Origin: Dietzia aurantiaca
GTDB lineage: Bacteria > Actinomycetota > Actinomycetes > Mycobacteriales > Mycobacteriaceae
Length of the DNA: 64,000 nucleotides
Direction: 5' to 3'
Assembly: GCF_021033825.1 (NCBI RefSeq)
Contig: NZ_JAIFXZ010000009.1
Coordinates: 85,388 to 149,387 of the forward strand
A program made the position numbers and the translations under genes. The notes below the pieces were generated by a model that saw only the letters and a program-made list of their open reading frames with translations, made no database searches and had not been told where the DNA came from. Positions 8,597-18,764 of the stretch are shown here, in pieces. Every line of letters starts with the position of its first letter. The stretch's first letter is position 1.

Positions 8597-9802
8597 TCAC
8601 TTGAGCTCGGCGCTCGACAGGTCCAGGATGCGGCGCGCGATAACCAGCTGCTGGATCTGCTGCGTGCCCTCGAAGATGTCGAGGATCTTGGAGTCGCGCG
8701 ACCACTTCTCCAGGAAGCTACGCTCGGAGTAGCCGTACGTGCCGGCCAACTCGACCGCGCCGAGGGTGACGGCGGAGCCGGTACGCCCGGCCTTGGCCTT
8801 ACACATCGATGCCTCCTTGGTGTTGGGCATCTTGTTGTCCGCCATCCAGGCCGCGCGCAGCGTGAGGAGGTAGGACGCCTCCCAATCGGCCTCGAGCTCG
8901 AGGTACTTGGCCACGGCGGCGGGCTGGCTGGTCGCGGGACGGTCGTAGTCGATCTCCAGCCCGGCCTCCTCGAGGAGCGTGCGGATCTCCTCGAGCGCGG
9001 CACGCGCCACGCCCACGGCCATCCCGGCAACGAGCGGACGGGTGTTGTCGAAGGTCTGCATGGCGCCGGCGAAGCCCTTGTCCACGCGGATCTCCGGATC
9101 GCCCAGGAGGTTCTCCTTGGGGACCCGGCAGTCGGTGAATGAGATCTGCGCGGTGTCGGAGGCGCGGATGCCGAGCTTGTGCTCGAGCCGGTCGACCGAG
9201 ACGCCGGGGTGGTCCCGCGGCACGACGAACGACTTGATCGCGGCGCGGCCCTTGCTCTTGTCGAGGGTGGCCCACACGACGATGTGGTCGGCGCGTTCAC
9301 CGGAGGTGACGAAGATCTTGGTGCCGTTGATGACGTACTCGTCGCCGTCGAGTCGGGCGGTGGCCGACACCGCGGCCGAGTCGGAGCCGAAGTCGGGCTC
9401 GGTGATGGCCATGGAGGCCCACACGCGGCCGAACTTCTCCATCTGCTCGTCATCGGCCACCGCGGCGATGGCCGAGTTGCCGAGCCCCTGGCGGGGGATC
9501 GACAGGGTCAGGCCCACGTCCCCCCAGCAGGTCTCGATGATGTTGAGCAGCGACTTCATATTGCCGCCGTTGGCCACACCCTCCCGCTTGGGGGCGCCGC
9601 CGGATCCCATGGTGGCGCCGGAGGCGGCCTGGCCGGCGTCCTCCATGGCCTCCATCATGGCCTTGAGGGTGTCCAGCTCGACGGGGTACTCGTGCTCGGC
9701 GAGGTCGTACTTGCGGGAGACGGGGCGGAAGATCTGTGTGGCCACCTGGCGGGCCTGGTTCGCGCCCGCCTGGAGCTTCTTGGGCAGTTCGAGGTTGATC
9801 AT
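8597..9802 (-). CDS. fadE23: Acyl-CoA dehydrogenase, FadE23-like
   Basis: A 401-residue acyl-CoA dehydrogenase with ITEPDFGSDSAAVS and INGTKIFVTSGERAD signatures and a C-terminal IFEGTQQIQQLVIARRIL. Its length equals what I recall for M. tuberculosis FadE23 (Rv3140). Its partner upstream has the length of FadE24 (Rv3139), in the same adjacent order. Paired FadE proteins of this kind can form mixed alpha2beta2 enzymes in mycobacteria, so a joint enzyme with the 9852-11258 product is plausible. ATG at 9802 has AAGGACTCC upstream. The 49-base gap to the upstream gene suggests one transcript. Confidence 0.9.
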   Translation of the reverse strand: MINLELPKKLQAGANQARQVATQIFRPVSRKYDLAEHEYPVELDTLKAMMEAMEDAGQAASGATMGSGGAPKREGVANGGNMKSLLNIIETCWGDVGLTLSIPRQGLGNSAIAAVADDEQMEKFGRVWASMAITEPDFGSDSAAVSATARLDGDEYVINGTKIFVTSGERADHIVVWATLDKSKGRAAIKSFVVPRDHPGVSVDRLEHKLGIRASDTAQISFTDCRVPKENLLGDPEIRVDKGFAGAMQTFDNTRPLVAGMAVGVARAALEEIRTLLEEAGLEIDYDRPATSQPAAVAKYLELEADWEASYLLTLRAAWMADNKMPNTKEASMCKAKAGRTGSAVTLGAVELAGTYGYSERSFLEKWSRDSKILDIFEGTQQIQQLVIARRILDLSSAELK

Positions 9803-9851
9803 CGCGTGGAGTCCTTGGTCCGGGTCGGGTGGGTGGCGGGGCGATGGGTGG

Positions 9852-11258
9852 TCACAGGACCACCACGCCCTCGGCCACTCCGACGGCGCGCAGGTCGCGG
9901 TACCAGCGCTCGACGGGGTGTTCCTTGGTGAAGCCGTGGCCGCCGAGGAGCTGGACGCCGTCGAGGCCGATCTTCATGCCCTTGTCGGCCGCGATCTTGC
10001 GGGCCAGCGCGGCCTCGCGTGCGAAGGACAGGCCCTGCTCGGCGCGGGAGGCGCCGCGCCAGGTGACCAGCCGCATTCCGTCGAGCTCGGTGGCCATGTC
10101 GGCCACCGCGAACGCGACAGCCTGACGGTGCGCGATGGGCTCGCCGAACGCCTGTCGCTCCTTGACGTACGGGGTGACGTAGTCGAGCACCGCGTGGGAG
10201 GTGCCCACGGCGAGGGACGCCCAGCCCAGACGCGACAGCCGGATGACGTCGGCGTAGGCGCTGGCGCGATCCTCGGCGGACACCTCGGGGCCGCCCAGAA
10301 CGGCGTCGGCGGGCACCGAGACGTCGGTGAGGACGATCCGGCCGAGGCCGCCGGCGCGCAGACCCATCGACGGATCGGCCTCGATGACCAGGCCGTCCGT
10401 GTCGGACTCGACGACGAAGAACGTCGGCGCGCCGTCCAGGGTCGCGGCGATGATGAAGAGCTCGGCGCTACCGGCGGTGGGCACCATCGACTTCACGCCG
10501 CTGAGGGTGAAGCCGCCGGCGACGCGTGTGGCGGTGGTGGCGAGTGCGAACGGGTCGAACAGCGGACGCGGCTCGGTCACCACGACGGCGGCGGCCGGGA
10601 CCTTCTCGGAGGCGAACGCCGGCAGGTAGGACTTCTGCTGCGCGTCGGAGCCGAACTGGGTCAGGGTGGTGGCGACGCCGGACGGGGCGAGGATCGGCAG
10701 TGCGAGTCCCATGTCTCCGTAGGCGAGTGCCTCGGCGACCAGCGAGTTGGTCACCACGCCGCGCTCGGAGGCGATGCCGTCGAACTCCTCGGGCACGTTC
10801 AGCATCGTGGCGCCGATCTCGGCCGAGCGCTCCAGCAGCGAGGCGGGGGCCTCGGCGGCGGCATCGGCGTCGTGGGCGGCCGGCCGGAGGACCTCGGCGG
10901 CGAAGTCGCGCACGGTGTCGGCGATCATCTGCTGCTCGTCCTCGAGCGTCAGGTCGAACAGGTCGGTGCGCGCGCCGGTGTCGGCGTCGGGCAGGCGCTT
11001 GGGGGCGCCGCCGCCGGCGACCTTCTTGAACGACTTGGTCGCGGCGCCGAGGGTCTTGAAGCCGGTCCTTGTGGCCTCGTAGGTGACCCGGTCGACCTTC
11101 TGTCGAAGACCGAAGCGCTCGGCGAACTCGGACCCGGTGATGGTCGTGAGTGCGCGCATGGCGGCACCGATCGCGTCGATCCTGGTCGGGTTCAGGCCCG
11201 GTGTGGAGTTCTCACCGCGCCCGGTCGCGGACGGGGTCGTGGAGTTCTTGCTCATCAT
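9852..11258 (-). CDS. fadE24: Acyl-CoA dehydrogenase, FadE24-like
   Basis: A 468-residue acyl-CoA dehydrogenase-fold protein, starting at the first of two adjacent ATGs (11258, 11255). The core has GVKSMVPTAGSAELF in the FAD/substrate region and ends in LGGHGFTKEHPVERWYRDLRA. The N-terminal 60 residues are low-complexity and unlike its partner. The downstream neighbour is the FadE23-like gene, and the pair reproduces the mycobacterial fadE24-fadE23 unit. A 16-bp perfect palindrome lies 47 bases upstream of the start and is the likely control site. An apparent longer frame to 11345 would read through that palindrome and is rejected. Confidence 0.87.
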   Translation of the reverse strand: MMSKNSTTPSATGRGENSTPGLNPTRIDAIGAAMRALTTITGSEFAERFGLRQKVDRVTYEATRTGFKTLGAATKSFKKVAGGGAPKRLPDADTGARTDLFDLTLEDEQQMIADTVRDFAAEVLRPAAHDADAAAEAPASLLERSAEIGATMLNVPEEFDGIASERGVVTNSLVAEALAYGDMGLALPILAPSGVATTLTQFGSDAQQKSYLPAFASEKVPAAAVVVTEPRPLFDPFALATTATRVAGGFTLSGVKSMVPTAGSAELFIIAATLDGAPTFFVVESDTDGLVIEADPSMGLRAGGLGRIVLTDVSVPADAVLGGPEVSAEDRASAYADVIRLSRLGWASLAVGTSHAVLDYVTPYVKERQAFGEPIAHRQAVAFAVADMATELDGMRLVTWRGASRAEQGLSFAREAALARKIAADKGMKIGLDGVQLLGGHGFTKEHPVERWYRDLRAVGVAEGVVVL

Positions 11259-11304
11259 CACCAGCTGTTCTCGTGACGGAGTGGACGGTGTGGTCGAAGG
11301 AGAC

Positions 11305-11320
11305 CTTACTCCGGAGTAAG
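11305..11320. promoter_or_regulatory. Palindromic operator upstream of fadE24-fadE23
   Basis: CTTACTCCGGAGTAAG is a perfect 16-bp palindrome 47 bases before the fadE24 start. Read leftward it contains TAAGGT-like sequence that could be part of the promoter, so a bound repressor would block it. The regulator is not encoded next to it. Confidence 0.55.
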
Positions 11321-11375
11321 TTACGAGCGCCAGACCTTCCCCCAAACCCGCTGCCGGGACGAGAAGAAGGCGAGG

Positions 11376-12185
11376 TCAGCCGCGTAGGAGTGACACGGCC
11401 TGTTCGACCGCGCCGGGGCGTCCGGCGACAAACCAGTCGTACCCGTTGACCTCGACGGTCGTGCAGCTGCCGCCGGCGCCCTCGACGAGGGCGCGGCCGG
11501 GCAGCCAGTCCCATTCCGGGCAGGAGTGCTGGGCCCACACCGTGTGGACGCCGCAGGCGACCGAGGCGAGATCGACCGAGCCGGAGCCGAGCATCCGGAT
11601 GGTCGCCGCGCCCCGGCTGACGCGGTGGAAGGGGTCGGCCAGGTCGGGGTCGTCGAAGAACGGCGGGTGCAGGTAGGTGGCGAGGCTACCCGTGGCGAGA
11701 TCGCCGGGGGCCAGGCGGGCGACGGGCACGCCGTTGCGGCGCGTGGGGATGTCGGAGCCACCGACGAACGTGTCGCCGGTGACGGGGCGGTGGACGGCTC
11801 CGAGCAGGTAGTCGTCGGGGCCGGTCAGGGCCACGGCCGAGCACCAGTAGTCCGAGCCGTTGACGAAGTTGTAGGTGCCGTCGACGGGATCGACGGCCCA
11901 GCGCCGGTCGTGGCTTCCGGGGACGAGGGTGCCCTCCTCGCCGAGGACACCGTCGTCGGGGCGGTGTCGCGCGAGCAGGTCGGTGATGTGGCGCTCGGCG
12001 GCGTTGTCCGCCTGGGTGACCACGTCGGAGACGGAGGTCTTGTGGTGGACGTCGAGGCCGTCCTCGCGCAGGCGTCGGGCCAGCGTGCCGGCGTCGACGA
12101 CGAGGCGGGCCGCCAGGTCCGCGTCGGTCATCTCCGCGGTCGACGTGTCGGGCGTATATCGGGGTGTGCGGGTGTCGATTGCCAT
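11376..12185 (-). CDS. hisN: Histidinol-phosphatase / inositol monophosphatase family
   Basis: A 269-residue Mg-dependent phosphatase. The metal-binding glutamates GEEGTL and the signature WAVDPVDGTYNF (D-P-x-D-G-T) are intact, as is a C-terminal WDWLPGRALVEGAGG. In M. tuberculosis the corresponding gene next to fadE24 (Rv3137) is assigned as histidinol-phosphate phosphatase, the last phosphatase step of histidine synthesis. I use that name on synteny and family grounds. Other IMPase substrates cannot be excluded. ATG at 12185 has AGAGG just upstream. It is divergent from prfB. Confidence 0.82.
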   Translation of the reverse strand: MAIDTRTPRYTPDTSTAEMTDADLAARLVVDAGTLARRLREDGLDVHHKTSVSDVVTQADNAAERHITDLLARHRPDDGVLGEEGTLVPGSHDRRWAVDPVDGTYNFVNGSDYWCSAVALTGPDDYLLGAVHRPVTGDTFVGGSDIPTRRNGVPVARLAPGDLATGSLATYLHPPFFDDPDLADPFHRVSRGAATIRMLGSGSVDLASVACGVHTVWAQHSCPEWDWLPGRALVEGAGGSCTTVEVNGYDWFVAGRPGAVEQAVSLLRG

Positions 12186-12338
12186 GAGCTACCTCTGCTG
12201 GGGGCCGTGTCGGCCCGCTGACCTCGGGCGGTAGCGGGCGTCAGGGCCCGACGCTACCCCCGCCGGGCGACGATCGGACGTGGGGCGGGTCACGGGTGGG
12301 AGACGGGTGTGCGAACGCGAGAAGACGTCCGGGCCGCG

Positions 12339-12344
12339 TAGAGT
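12339..12344 (+). promoter_or_regulatory. -10 element of a leaderless prfB transcript
   Basis: TAGAGT ends eight bases before the prfB GTG, and no Shine-Dalgarno lies between. Transcription would then start at or within a base or two of the start codon. Confidence 0.5.
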
Positions 12345-12352
12345 TGGATACC

Positions 12353-13474
12353 GTGCATCCTGACGTCTCCGCTGATATCGCCGCCCTCGACGCCACCATG
12401 ACCACGGTCGAGAAGGTCCTCGACATCGAGGAGCTCGCCCGACGGGTCGATGAGCTCGAGCAGATGGCCGCCGACCCCGACCTGTGGAACGACCAGGACC
12501 GGGCGCAGAAGGTGACCAGCGAGTTGTCCTATGTGCAGGCCGACCTCCGCCGGTGCCGCGATCTGCGACAGCGGATCGAGGACCTGCCGCTCATGTACGA
12601 GCTCGCGGACGAGGCTCAGGCGGAGGGGGATTCCTCGGCCGTCGAGGAGGCGGATTCCGAGCGTGCCGCCCTGCGAGAGGACGTCGAGGCCATGGAGGTC
12701 AAGACGATGCTCAGCGGCGAGTACGACCAGCGTGAGGCCGTGGTCAACATCCGCGCCGGCGCCGGCGGCATCGACGCCGCGGACTTCGCCGAGATGCTGA
12801 TGCGTATGTACATCCGCTGGGCCGAGAAGGCCGGGCACAAGGTCGAGGTGTACGACACCTCGTACGCGGAGGAGGCCGGCATCAAGTCGGCCACCTTCGT
12901 CGTGCGGGACCCCTACATGTACGGCACGCTGTCGGTCGAGCAGGGCACGCACCGCCTCGTGCGGATCTCCCCGTTCGACAACCAGGGCCGCCGCCAGACC
13001 TCGTTCGCCGAGGTCGAGGTGCTGCCGGTGGTGGAGACGGTGGACTCGATCGAGGTCCCGGAGAACGACGTCCGGGTTGACGTCTACCGGTCCTCGGGCC
13101 CGGGTGGTCAGTCGGTCAACACCACCGACTCGGCGGTCCGCCTCACCCACGTCCCCACGGGGATCGTGGTGACCTGTCAGAACGAGAAGTCGCAGCTGCA
13201 GAACAAGGTGGCGGCGATGAAGGTGCTGCAGGCCAAGCTGCTCGAGCGCAAGCGCCAGGAGGAGCGCGCCGCGATGGACGCCCTCGGTGCCGGGGGCAAC
13301 GCGTCCTGGGGTAATCAGATGCGCTCGTACGTGCTGCACCCGTACCAGATGGTCAAGGACCTGCGGACCGAGTACGAGGTCAACAACCCGTCCTCGGTGC
13401 TCGACGGGGAGATCGGAGGCTTCATCGAGGCCGGTATCCGTTGGCGGATGCGGGAGGGGGCAGGCGCCGAGTGA
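12353..13474 (+). CDS. prfB: Peptide chain release factor 2
   Basis: A 373-residue class I release factor recognising UGA/UAA. The RF2-type SPF tripeptide is in [16 protein letters not shown], and the GGQ motif that enters the peptidyl-transferase centre is in [14 protein letters not shown]. Unlike E. coli prfB, no in-frame UGA or CUUUGAC shift site is seen. The gene is read straight through, as is usual in actinobacteria. GTG 12353 is chosen because it follows a -10-like hexamer; the frame is open further upstream. The stop overlaps the next start (GTGA). Order prfB-mscS-Pro-rich protein-ftsE-ftsX-smpB is the mycobacterial one. Confidence 0.96.
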   Translation: MHPDVSADIAALDATMTTVEKVLDIEELARRVDELEQMAADPDLWNDQDRAQKVTSELSYVQADLRRCRDLRQRIEDLPLMYELADEAQAEGDSSAVEEADSERAALREDVEAMEVKTMLSGEYDQREAVVNIRAGAGGIDAADFAEMLMRMYIRWAEKAGHKVEVYDTSYAEEAGIKSATFVVRDPYMYGTLSVEQGTHRLVRISPFDNQGRRQTSFAEVEVLPVVETVDSIEVPENDVRVDVYRSSGPGGQSVNTTDSAVRLTHVPTGIVVTCQNEKSQLQNKVAAMKVLQAKLLERKRQEERAAMDALGAGGNASWGNQMRSYVLHPYQMVKDLRTEYEVNNPSSVLDGEIGGFIEAGIRWRMREGAGAE

Positions 13475-14367
13475 GGCTACGCACCGACTTCAGTGGGATT
13501 CTGGGCTGGCTCAGTAACCAGGGACTCGAGGTCGTCCTCCTCGTCCTGGGTGCGGCCCTGCTCACGAGGGCCATCGGCAAGGCCGGCCGGATGTGGCTGG
13601 CCCGGATCGATGCGGAGAACGCCGACAAGGAACTGTGGTCGGAGCGTTCGAAGCATCTCCACTCGGTGGTCCAGGTGGTCTCCTACGTCGCGATCGGTGT
13701 GCTCTACGTCGTCTTCGGGATCCAGATCCTGCTGAGGTTCGGTGTCAACCTCGTCACGCTGGTCGCGCCGGCCACCGTGCTGGGTGCGGCGCTGGGCTTC
13801 GGCGCCCAGCGGGTGGTCCAGGACTTCCTCGCCGGTTTCTTCGCGCTCGCCGAACGTCAGTACGGTTACGGCGACATCGTGGAGCTCACCACCTCGACCG
13901 GTGTCGCGGCGGGCACCGTCGAGGACGTCACGTTGCGCGTGACCCGCCTGCGAACGTTGGACGGCGAGGCGGTCATCGTGCCGAACGGGCAGATCGTCAC
14001 CGCCGTCAACCAGTCCCAGGACTGGGCGCGCGCGATCGTCGACGTGCCGGTTCCCAACAGCGCTGACATGGACGAAGCGCACGACATCCTCTCCCAGGTC
14101 TGTCGCGACATCGTGCACGACGACGAGGTGGGTGTCTACATCCTCGACGAACCGAGCGTCATGGGCGTCCAGTCCATCAAGCTCGAGCAGACCGTGCTCC
14201 GCCTCCTCGCCCGCACCAAGCCCGGGATGCAGTGGGAGGTGGGGCGCCGCATGCGCGCGGTGATCCTGCGCCGGTTCCGCCAGGAGGGCATCGTGCTGGA
14301 ACCGGAGGCGATGGCCGCGATCCGCGCCGGAATGGTGCGACCCGACGACGGGGAGGGGGTGAGCTGA
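13471..14367 (+). CDS. MscS-family mechanosensitive channel
   Basis: A 298-residue membrane protein. Hydrophobic segments lie at about residues 10-30 and 60-100. They are followed by the pore and beta-domain signature [20 protein letters not shown] and by [11 protein letters not shown] and IVPNGQIV, all typical of small MscS channels. It would release solutes on osmotic downshock. GTG 13471 overlaps the prfB stop, so translation is probably coupled. It corresponds by position to Rv3104c of M. tuberculosis. The last base of its stop codon is the first base of the next gene's ATG. Confidence 0.9.
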   Translation: MRLRTDFSGILGWLSNQGLEVVLLVLGAALLTRAIGKAGRMWLARIDAENADKELWSERSKHLHSVVQVVSYVAIGVLYVVFGIQILLRFGVNLVTLVAPATVLGAALGFGAQRVVQDFLAGFFALAERQYGYGDIVELTTSTGVAAGTVEDVTLRVTRLRTLDGEAVIVPNGQIVTAVNQSQDWARAIVDVPVPNSADMDEAHDILSQVCRDIVHDDEVGVYILDEPSVMGVQSIKLEQTVLRLLARTKPGMQWEVGRRMRAVILRRFRQEGIVLEPEAMAAIRAGMVRPDDGEGVS

Positions 14368-14969
14368 TGTCCGAGAAGCCGAGTGACGTCCCTGACGGAC
14401 CCGAGACGGCCGATCACACGTCCGTCAGCTATTCCTCCGTCGACGATGCCGAGCAGTCGGCTCCCGGCCAGCACGCCCCGTCGCACGCGGCCCGGCACCG
14501 GACCCGCCCCGAATGGCTGTCCGTGGTGATCGAGTTCTTCACGATGTCGCGTTCCACCCTGGTCCTGCTCGTCGCGTTCGTCCTCATAGCAGCGCTGTAC
14601 AGCTTCGTGCGTCAGGACCCGGTCGTCGCGATCAACTCGCCGCCTCGGCCGGCCCCCACCCAGTCGGAGACCACACAGTCCGAGACCACGCGGACGGACG
14701 CCACCGAGACAACCGATCCGTCACCCACCGACCAGTCGACCGAGCCCACAGCCACGACCGACGCCGCGGAGACATCCGCTACCGGCACTCCGCAGACGTC
14801 CGTGCCGAGGGATTCGCGTCTGTTCGAGCCGGGGCAGGGAACGGGCGCTCAGGGCACCGATGGGCAGCAGCCCCAGCAGTCGGCACCGGGGGGTACACAG
14901 GCACCGCAGGGGCAGCAACCCCAGCAGTCCCAGCCGCCGCAACCGCAGACGCAGGTCCCGGCGCAGTAG
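14367..14969 (+). CDS. Proline/threonine/glutamine-rich membrane protein
   Basis: A 200-residue protein of unknown function. Residues 1-50 are polar, one membrane segment (STLVLLVAFVLIAALYSF) follows at about residues 60-78, and the rest is a low-complexity tail rich in T, S, Q and P with QQPQQS-type repeats. The tail is predicted to be outside the membrane and disordered. It matches in position and character the proline-rich protein Rv3103c between mscS and ftsE in M. tuberculosis. ATG 14367 overlaps the mscS stop (TGATG). It may have a cell-envelope role linked to FtsEX, which is inference. Confidence 0.78.
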   Translation: MSEKPSDVPDGPETADHTSVSYSSVDDAEQSAPGQHAPSHAARHRTRPEWLSVVIEFFTMSRSTLVLLVAFVLIAALYSFVRQDPVVAINSPPRPAPTQSETTQSETTRTDATETTDPSPTDQSTEPTATTDAAETSATGTPQTSVPRDSRLFEPGQGTGAQGTDGQQPQQSAPGGTQAPQGQQPQQSQPPQPQTQVPAQ

Positions 14970-15160
14970 CGGCTGTCCGAGGAGCTGCCCGCGTCTTGTG
15001 ATGGCTGCCCGTGCGGTGGCGTCGTCGTCGTCACATGGCCAGCGGCGCGGCGGTGACAGCTCGCCGACGTCCCTCGCGCGGCGGGGCTCGTCGTCCCGAC
15101 GTCACCGGTACCGGAGACGAGTTTCTCCCGCCGGGGGGTGGCGTGTGGCGGATGTGGCGC

Positions 15161-15166
15161 TAGGCT
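15161..15166 (+). promoter_or_regulatory. -10 element of a leaderless ftsE transcript
   Basis: TAGGCT ends six bases before the ftsE GTG at 15173, and there is no Shine-Dalgarno. Bases 14970-15160 hold no gene that I can support. Confidence 0.5.
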
Positions 15167-15172
15167 ACGCGT

Positions 15173-15862
15173 GTGATCAGTGTTTCTCATGTGACCAAGT
15201 CGTACGCGTCATCGACGCGCCCGGCTCTGTCTGACGTGAGCGTGGAGATCGACAAGGGCGAGTTCGCGTTCCTCATCGGCGCGTCCGGCTCCGGCAAGTC
15301 CACGTTCCTGCGGCTGCTGTTGCGGGAGGACACGCCGGACACCGGCTCACTCGCCGTCGCCGGCCACGATCTCGTTCGGATGAAGCCGTCGAACGTTCCG
15401 CTGCTGCGGCGCTCTCTCGGCGTCGTGTTCCAGGACTTCCGGTTGCTGCCGGGCAAGACCGTCGCCGAGAACGTGGCGTTCGCCCTGCAGGTGATCGGCA
15501 AGTCCCGCCAGGCCATCGACAAGGTGGTGCCCGAGACCCTCGACATGGTGGGGCTCGGCAACAAGGCCAACCGGCGGCCGCACGAGTTGTCCGGAGGCGA
15601 GCAGCAGCGCGTCGCGATCGCGCGCGCGTTCGTCAACCGGCCGCTGCTGCTGCTGGCGGACGAACCGACCGGGAACCTCGACCCGGAGACCAGCGAGGAC
15701 ATCATGCTCCTGCTCGACAGGATCAACAGGATGGGGACCACGGTGTTGATGGCCACCCACGACCGACACATCGTGGACCGGTCGCGGCGGCGGGTCGTGG
15801 AACTCGTCGACGGTGAGGTCGTGCGCGACGACGCCCGCGGGACCTACGGGGTTGATCGATGA
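15173..15862 (+). CDS. ftsE: Cell division ATP-binding protein FtsE
   Basis: A 229-residue ABC ATPase. Walker A is GASGSGKST, the Q-loop is in VVFQDFRLL, the signature is [14 protein letters not shown], Walker B is [12 protein letters not shown] and the switch His is in MATHDRHIV. With FtsX it forms the inner-membrane complex that activates peptidoglycan hydrolases (RipC in mycobacteria) at the divisome. GTG 15173 is directly downstream of a -10-like TAGGCT, so the mRNA may be leaderless. The stop overlaps the ftsX start (ATGATG). Confidence 0.97.
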   Translation: MISVSHVTKSYASSTRPALSDVSVEIDKGEFAFLIGASGSGKSTFLRLLLREDTPDTGSLAVAGHDLVRMKPSNVPLLRRSLGVVFQDFRLLPGKTVAENVAFALQVIGKSRQAIDKVVPETLDMVGLGNKANRRPHELSGGEQQRVAIARAFVNRPLLLLADEPTGNLDPETSEDIMLLLDRINRMGTTVLMATHDRHIVDRSRRRVVELVDGEVVRDDARGTYGVDR

Positions 15863-16764
15863 TGGCCGCGAAGTTCATCGCCTCCGAGGTCGCCCAGGGG
15901 CTGCGGCGGAACCTGTCCATGACGCTGGCCATGATCATCACCACCGCGGTGGCGCTGGGGATGCTGGGCGCCGGCGTGCTCGTCGTGATGACCGCGTCGG
16001 CGAGCCAGGCCAAGTACGACTACCTCAACGAGTTCCGCGTCTACGTGGACCGGTCGATCTCCGCAGAGGACCCGGGCTGCGAAGCGGAGTGCGCCACCAT
16101 CCGGGAGGAGCTCGAGGCGACCGACGGTGTCGCGTCCGTGGAATACAAGAACCCCGACGAGACCTACTCGGAGTTCGTAGAGTTGTTCGCCTCCACCGAC
16201 CCGGTGCTGGTCGAGTCGACCTCGCCGGACGCACTCGGCTCGCGATTCACCCTCACGCTGGCCGATCCGACGCGAGCGGAGTCCGTGGCCGCGAGCCTGG
16301 CAGAGGTGGAGGGCATCGAGGTCGTGCAGGGGCAGGGCGAACTGGTCGGGCGGGTCTTCTCGATCCTCGACGGGATCCGCAACGCGGCGTTCACCATCGC
16401 CGTGGTCCAGTTGCTGGCCACCGTGCTGCTCATCGCCAACATGACGCAGATCGCCGCGTTCACCCGCCGCACAGCGGTGGGGATCATGCGACTGGTCGGC
16501 GCGAGTCGTCTGTACACCGATCTGCCGTTCGTCCTCGAGGCCGTGGTGGCCTCGTTGATCGGGTCGGTGCTGGCCGTGGGCGGCCTGCTCGGGGCGAAGA
16601 GCGTCTTCCTTGACCGGGTGCTCGCGGAGGCGTACCGCGCCAACCTGATCGAACGCATCACCACCTCGGACATCCTGTTGCTCGCCCCGGTTCTGGTGGT
16701 GGCCGGTGCCGTGGTGTCGGCGGTGACCGCCATGGTGACGCTGCGGCTGTCCGTCCGGCACTGA
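15859..16764 (+). CDS. ftsX: Cell division protein FtsX
   Basis: A 301-residue permease-like partner of FtsE. The first membrane helix is at about residues 20-40. A roughly 120-residue extracellular loop follows (two cysteines in [11 protein letters not shown], probably a disulfide). Three C-terminal helices flank [19 protein letters not shown]. This is the standard FtsX plan, in which the loop binds the periplasmic hydrolase. The start overlaps the ftsE stop by four bases, so the two are translationally coupled. Confidence 0.96.
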   Translation: MMAAKFIASEVAQGLRRNLSMTLAMIITTAVALGMLGAGVLVVMTASASQAKYDYLNEFRVYVDRSISAEDPGCEAECATIREELEATDGVASVEYKNPDETYSEFVELFASTDPVLVESTSPDALGSRFTLTLADPTRAESVAASLAEVEGIEVVQGQGELVGRVFSILDGIRNAAFTIAVVQLLATVLLIANMTQIAAFTRRTAVGIMRLVGASRLYTDLPFVLEAVVASLIGSVLAVGGLLGAKSVFLDRVLAEAYRANLIERITTSDILLLAPVLVVAGAVVSAVTAMVTLRLSVRH

Positions 16765-16872
16765 CCCGTGCCGGCGAGGCAGGTCCTGTCTCGGGGCAGC
16801 TACTGCCCCGGGAGCCTGCTCATCTACACTGTGGGGTCTGCCCGACCGCGGAAAACCAGGAGGTGAGCCGGC

Positions 16873-17382
16873 GTGGCCAAGAAGAACAAGAAGAAGGGTG
16901 CGTCGTCCCTCGGTACCGACGGCAGCATCGTCGCCAGCAATCGCAAGGCCAGGCACGAGTACCAGATCCTCGACACCTACGAGGCCGGCATCGCGCTCGT
17001 GGGTACCGAGATCAAGAGCATGCGCGAGGGTAAAGCCTCGCTCGTCGACGCCTTCGCCACCGTGGACGACGGCGAGGTGTGGCTGCGCGGATTGCACATC
17101 CCCGAGTACTCGCACGGCAGCTGGACCAATCACGCGCCCAAGCGGGCCCGCAAGCTGTTGCTCCACCGCCGCGAGATCGACTCCCTGATCGGTAAGGTCC
17201 GCGACGGCAACGCGACCCTCGTCCCGCTGTCACTGTACTTCGTCGGTGGCCGGGTGAAGGTCGAACTGGCCGTCGCGCGCGGTAAGCAGGCGCACGACAA
17301 GCGGCAGGATCTCGCCCGTCGCACCGCGGAACGCGAGGCGGTCCGCGAGCTGGGCAGGAAGATCAAGGGCATGCGGGGATGA
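16873..17382 (+). CDS. smpB: SsrA-binding protein SmpB
   Basis: A 169-residue partner of tmRNA in rescuing stalled ribosomes. [20 protein letters not shown] and [13 protein letters not shown] are the conserved OB-fold segments, and the C-terminal [17 protein letters not shown] tail is the part that enters the mRNA channel. It starts at GTG behind an exceptionally good AGGAGGTGA. Its RNA partner ssrA lies about 1 kb downstream at 18350-18720. Confidence 0.97.
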   Translation: MAKKNKKKGASSLGTDGSIVASNRKARHEYQILDTYEAGIALVGTEIKSMREGKASLVDAFATVDDGEVWLRGLHIPEYSHGSWTNHAPKRARKLLLHRREIDSLIGKVRDGNATLVPLSLYFVGGRVKVELAVARGKQAHDKRQDLARRTAEREAVRELGRKIKGMRG

Positions 17383-18227
17383 TGCCGGTCGCGCTGGCGT
17401 CGACGTCAGCGGTGGCGTACGGCATCAGCGACTATCTCGGCGGCGTGGCCTCCCGGCGGGCGCGTGCGCTCCGGGTCGTCAGCATCTCCTACCCGGTATC
17501 GATCGCCCTGGTTGCGGTCGCCGCCATCGTCGCCGGCGGTTCCCCCAGCCTCGTCGGCCTTGCCTGGGGCCTGGCGTCCGGGGTGGCCTCGGGGGTCGCG
17601 GTATGGACGTTCTATGTGGCGCTCTCGCGGGGGCCGATGAGCGTGATCTCGCCGATCACCGCGATCCTCGCCGCGGCCGGGCCACTGGCGTTCGGCCTGG
17701 CCGCGGGGGAGCAGCCGGGCTCGGTCGCGATGGCCGGTATGGCGATCGCGCTCGTCGCCACCGTGCTGGCCTCGATGGAGGGGGAGCACGGATCGTCTGT
17801 GCAGCACGGTCGGCTGACCCGGCACCTGCTGGTGCTGTCCGTGGTCTCGGGTCTGGCGTTCGCCGCCTTCTTCGTCCTGCTGGCCCAGGTGCCGGCCGGT
17901 CAGGGGCTGTGGCCGGTGGCGGCGTCGCGGGTCGGGGCGACGGTCATCCTCCTCGCCGCCGCCGTCGCGGCCGGGGAGTCCTTCCGTTTCTCACGACGCC
18001 TCATCGCGATCGGCGTGGTGATCGCGGTCTTCGACGCGGTGGCCAACGGCGCCTTCTACTTCGCGGCGCAATCCGGGATGCTCGCGCTCGTCAGCGTGAT
18101 CGCCGCGCTGTATCCGGCGTTCACGGTCGCCCTTGCGGTCACCCACGGCGGCGAGAGACTGCGGTTGGTCCAGATGGTCGGGCTCGCCTTGGCCGCCGTG
18201 GCGATCGTCCTGCTCGCGTTGGCGTGA
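17379..18227 (+). CDS. DMT/EamA-family transporter
   Basis: A 282-residue integral membrane protein with about ten hydrophobic segments arranged as two EamA repeats. One ends in [24 protein letters not shown] and the second in [25 protein letters not shown], the typical C-terminal part of each repeat. Likely an exporter of a small metabolite; the substrate is unknown. ATG 17379 overlaps the smpB stop. A weak inverted repeat at 18233-18248 follows the gene. Confidence 0.85.
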   Translation: MMPVALASTSAVAYGISDYLGGVASRRARALRVVSISYPVSIALVAVAAIVAGGSPSLVGLAWGLASGVASGVAVWTFYVALSRGPMSVISPITAILAAAGPLAFGLAAGEQPGSVAMAGMAIALVATVLASMEGEHGSSVQHGRLTRHLLVLSVVSGLAFAAFFVLLAQVPAGQGLWPVAASRVGATVILLAAAVAAGESFRFSRRLIAIGVVIAVFDAVANGAFYFAAQSGMLALVSVIAALYPAFTVALAVTHGGERLRLVQMVGLALAAVAIVLLALA

Positions 18228-18349
18228 GTAGCGATTCGGCGGAATCGTGCCCGCCCGGAGGATAGTGGGGGAGATACGAATCACCCTGGCGTAGCCCGGG
18301 GCGTGGATGTATGGTTGGGAGTCCGCCGGTGAGAATCGGTGGACCCTGA

Positions 18350-18720
18350 GGGGCTGATGTGGTTTCGACTACGTGAGTTGACGCAGGGGAAGCGTGCCGG
18401 TGCAGGCCAGAGACCACCGTGAGCGTCGTGGCAACCAATTACGCGCCGATACCAATCAGCGCGACTACGCCCTCGCTGCCTGATAGCGAGCCCGTAGTCT
18501 GTCGGCCCGGGGTAGCCCTCGCCCCGGTCCCCGGCATCATCTAGAGGGATCACCGGCTCACCCGGTCACGGGGTGAGTCGGGACATCACACAGTGACTGG
18601 GATCGTCATCACCAACACGTCCGCATGAGGGTGAGATCCGAGTAGAGGCCAAGGCGGACTGCGCACGGAGAAGCCCTGCCGAAGCTGCGGAGGACCCGGG
18701 TTCAATTCCCGGCAGCTCCA
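18350..18720 (+). ncRNA. ssrA: Transfer-messenger RNA (tmRNA)
   Basis: The 5' end GGGGCTG pairs with CAGCTCC at the 3' end (18713-18719, one G-U) to form the tRNA-like acceptor. The T-arm GGACCCGGGTTCAATTCCCGG lies just before it. The discriminator is A18720 and CCA is not encoded. The tag reading frame at 18445-18483 encodes ADTNQRDYALAA followed by TGA, close to the mycobacterial tag and ending in the ALAA degron. It works with smpB upstream to free stalled ribosomes and mark the nascent chain for proteolysis. Confidence 0.95.
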
Positions 18721-18731
18721 CAATTCGGGCC

Positions 18732-18764
18732 CGCGTCCCCGGTCGATCATCGACCGGGGACGCG
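18732..18764 (+). terminator. Terminator of ssrA
   Basis: An almost perfect palindrome (18732-18747 with 18749-18764, CGCGTCCCCGGTCGAT and its complement) starts 12 bases after the tmRNA and is followed by GTTCATTTCG. Confidence 0.8.

Noticed and set aside
12353..12480. Programmed frameshift in prfB
   Set aside because: There is no in-frame TGA and no CTTTGAC-like site near the usual codon. The gene is continuous.
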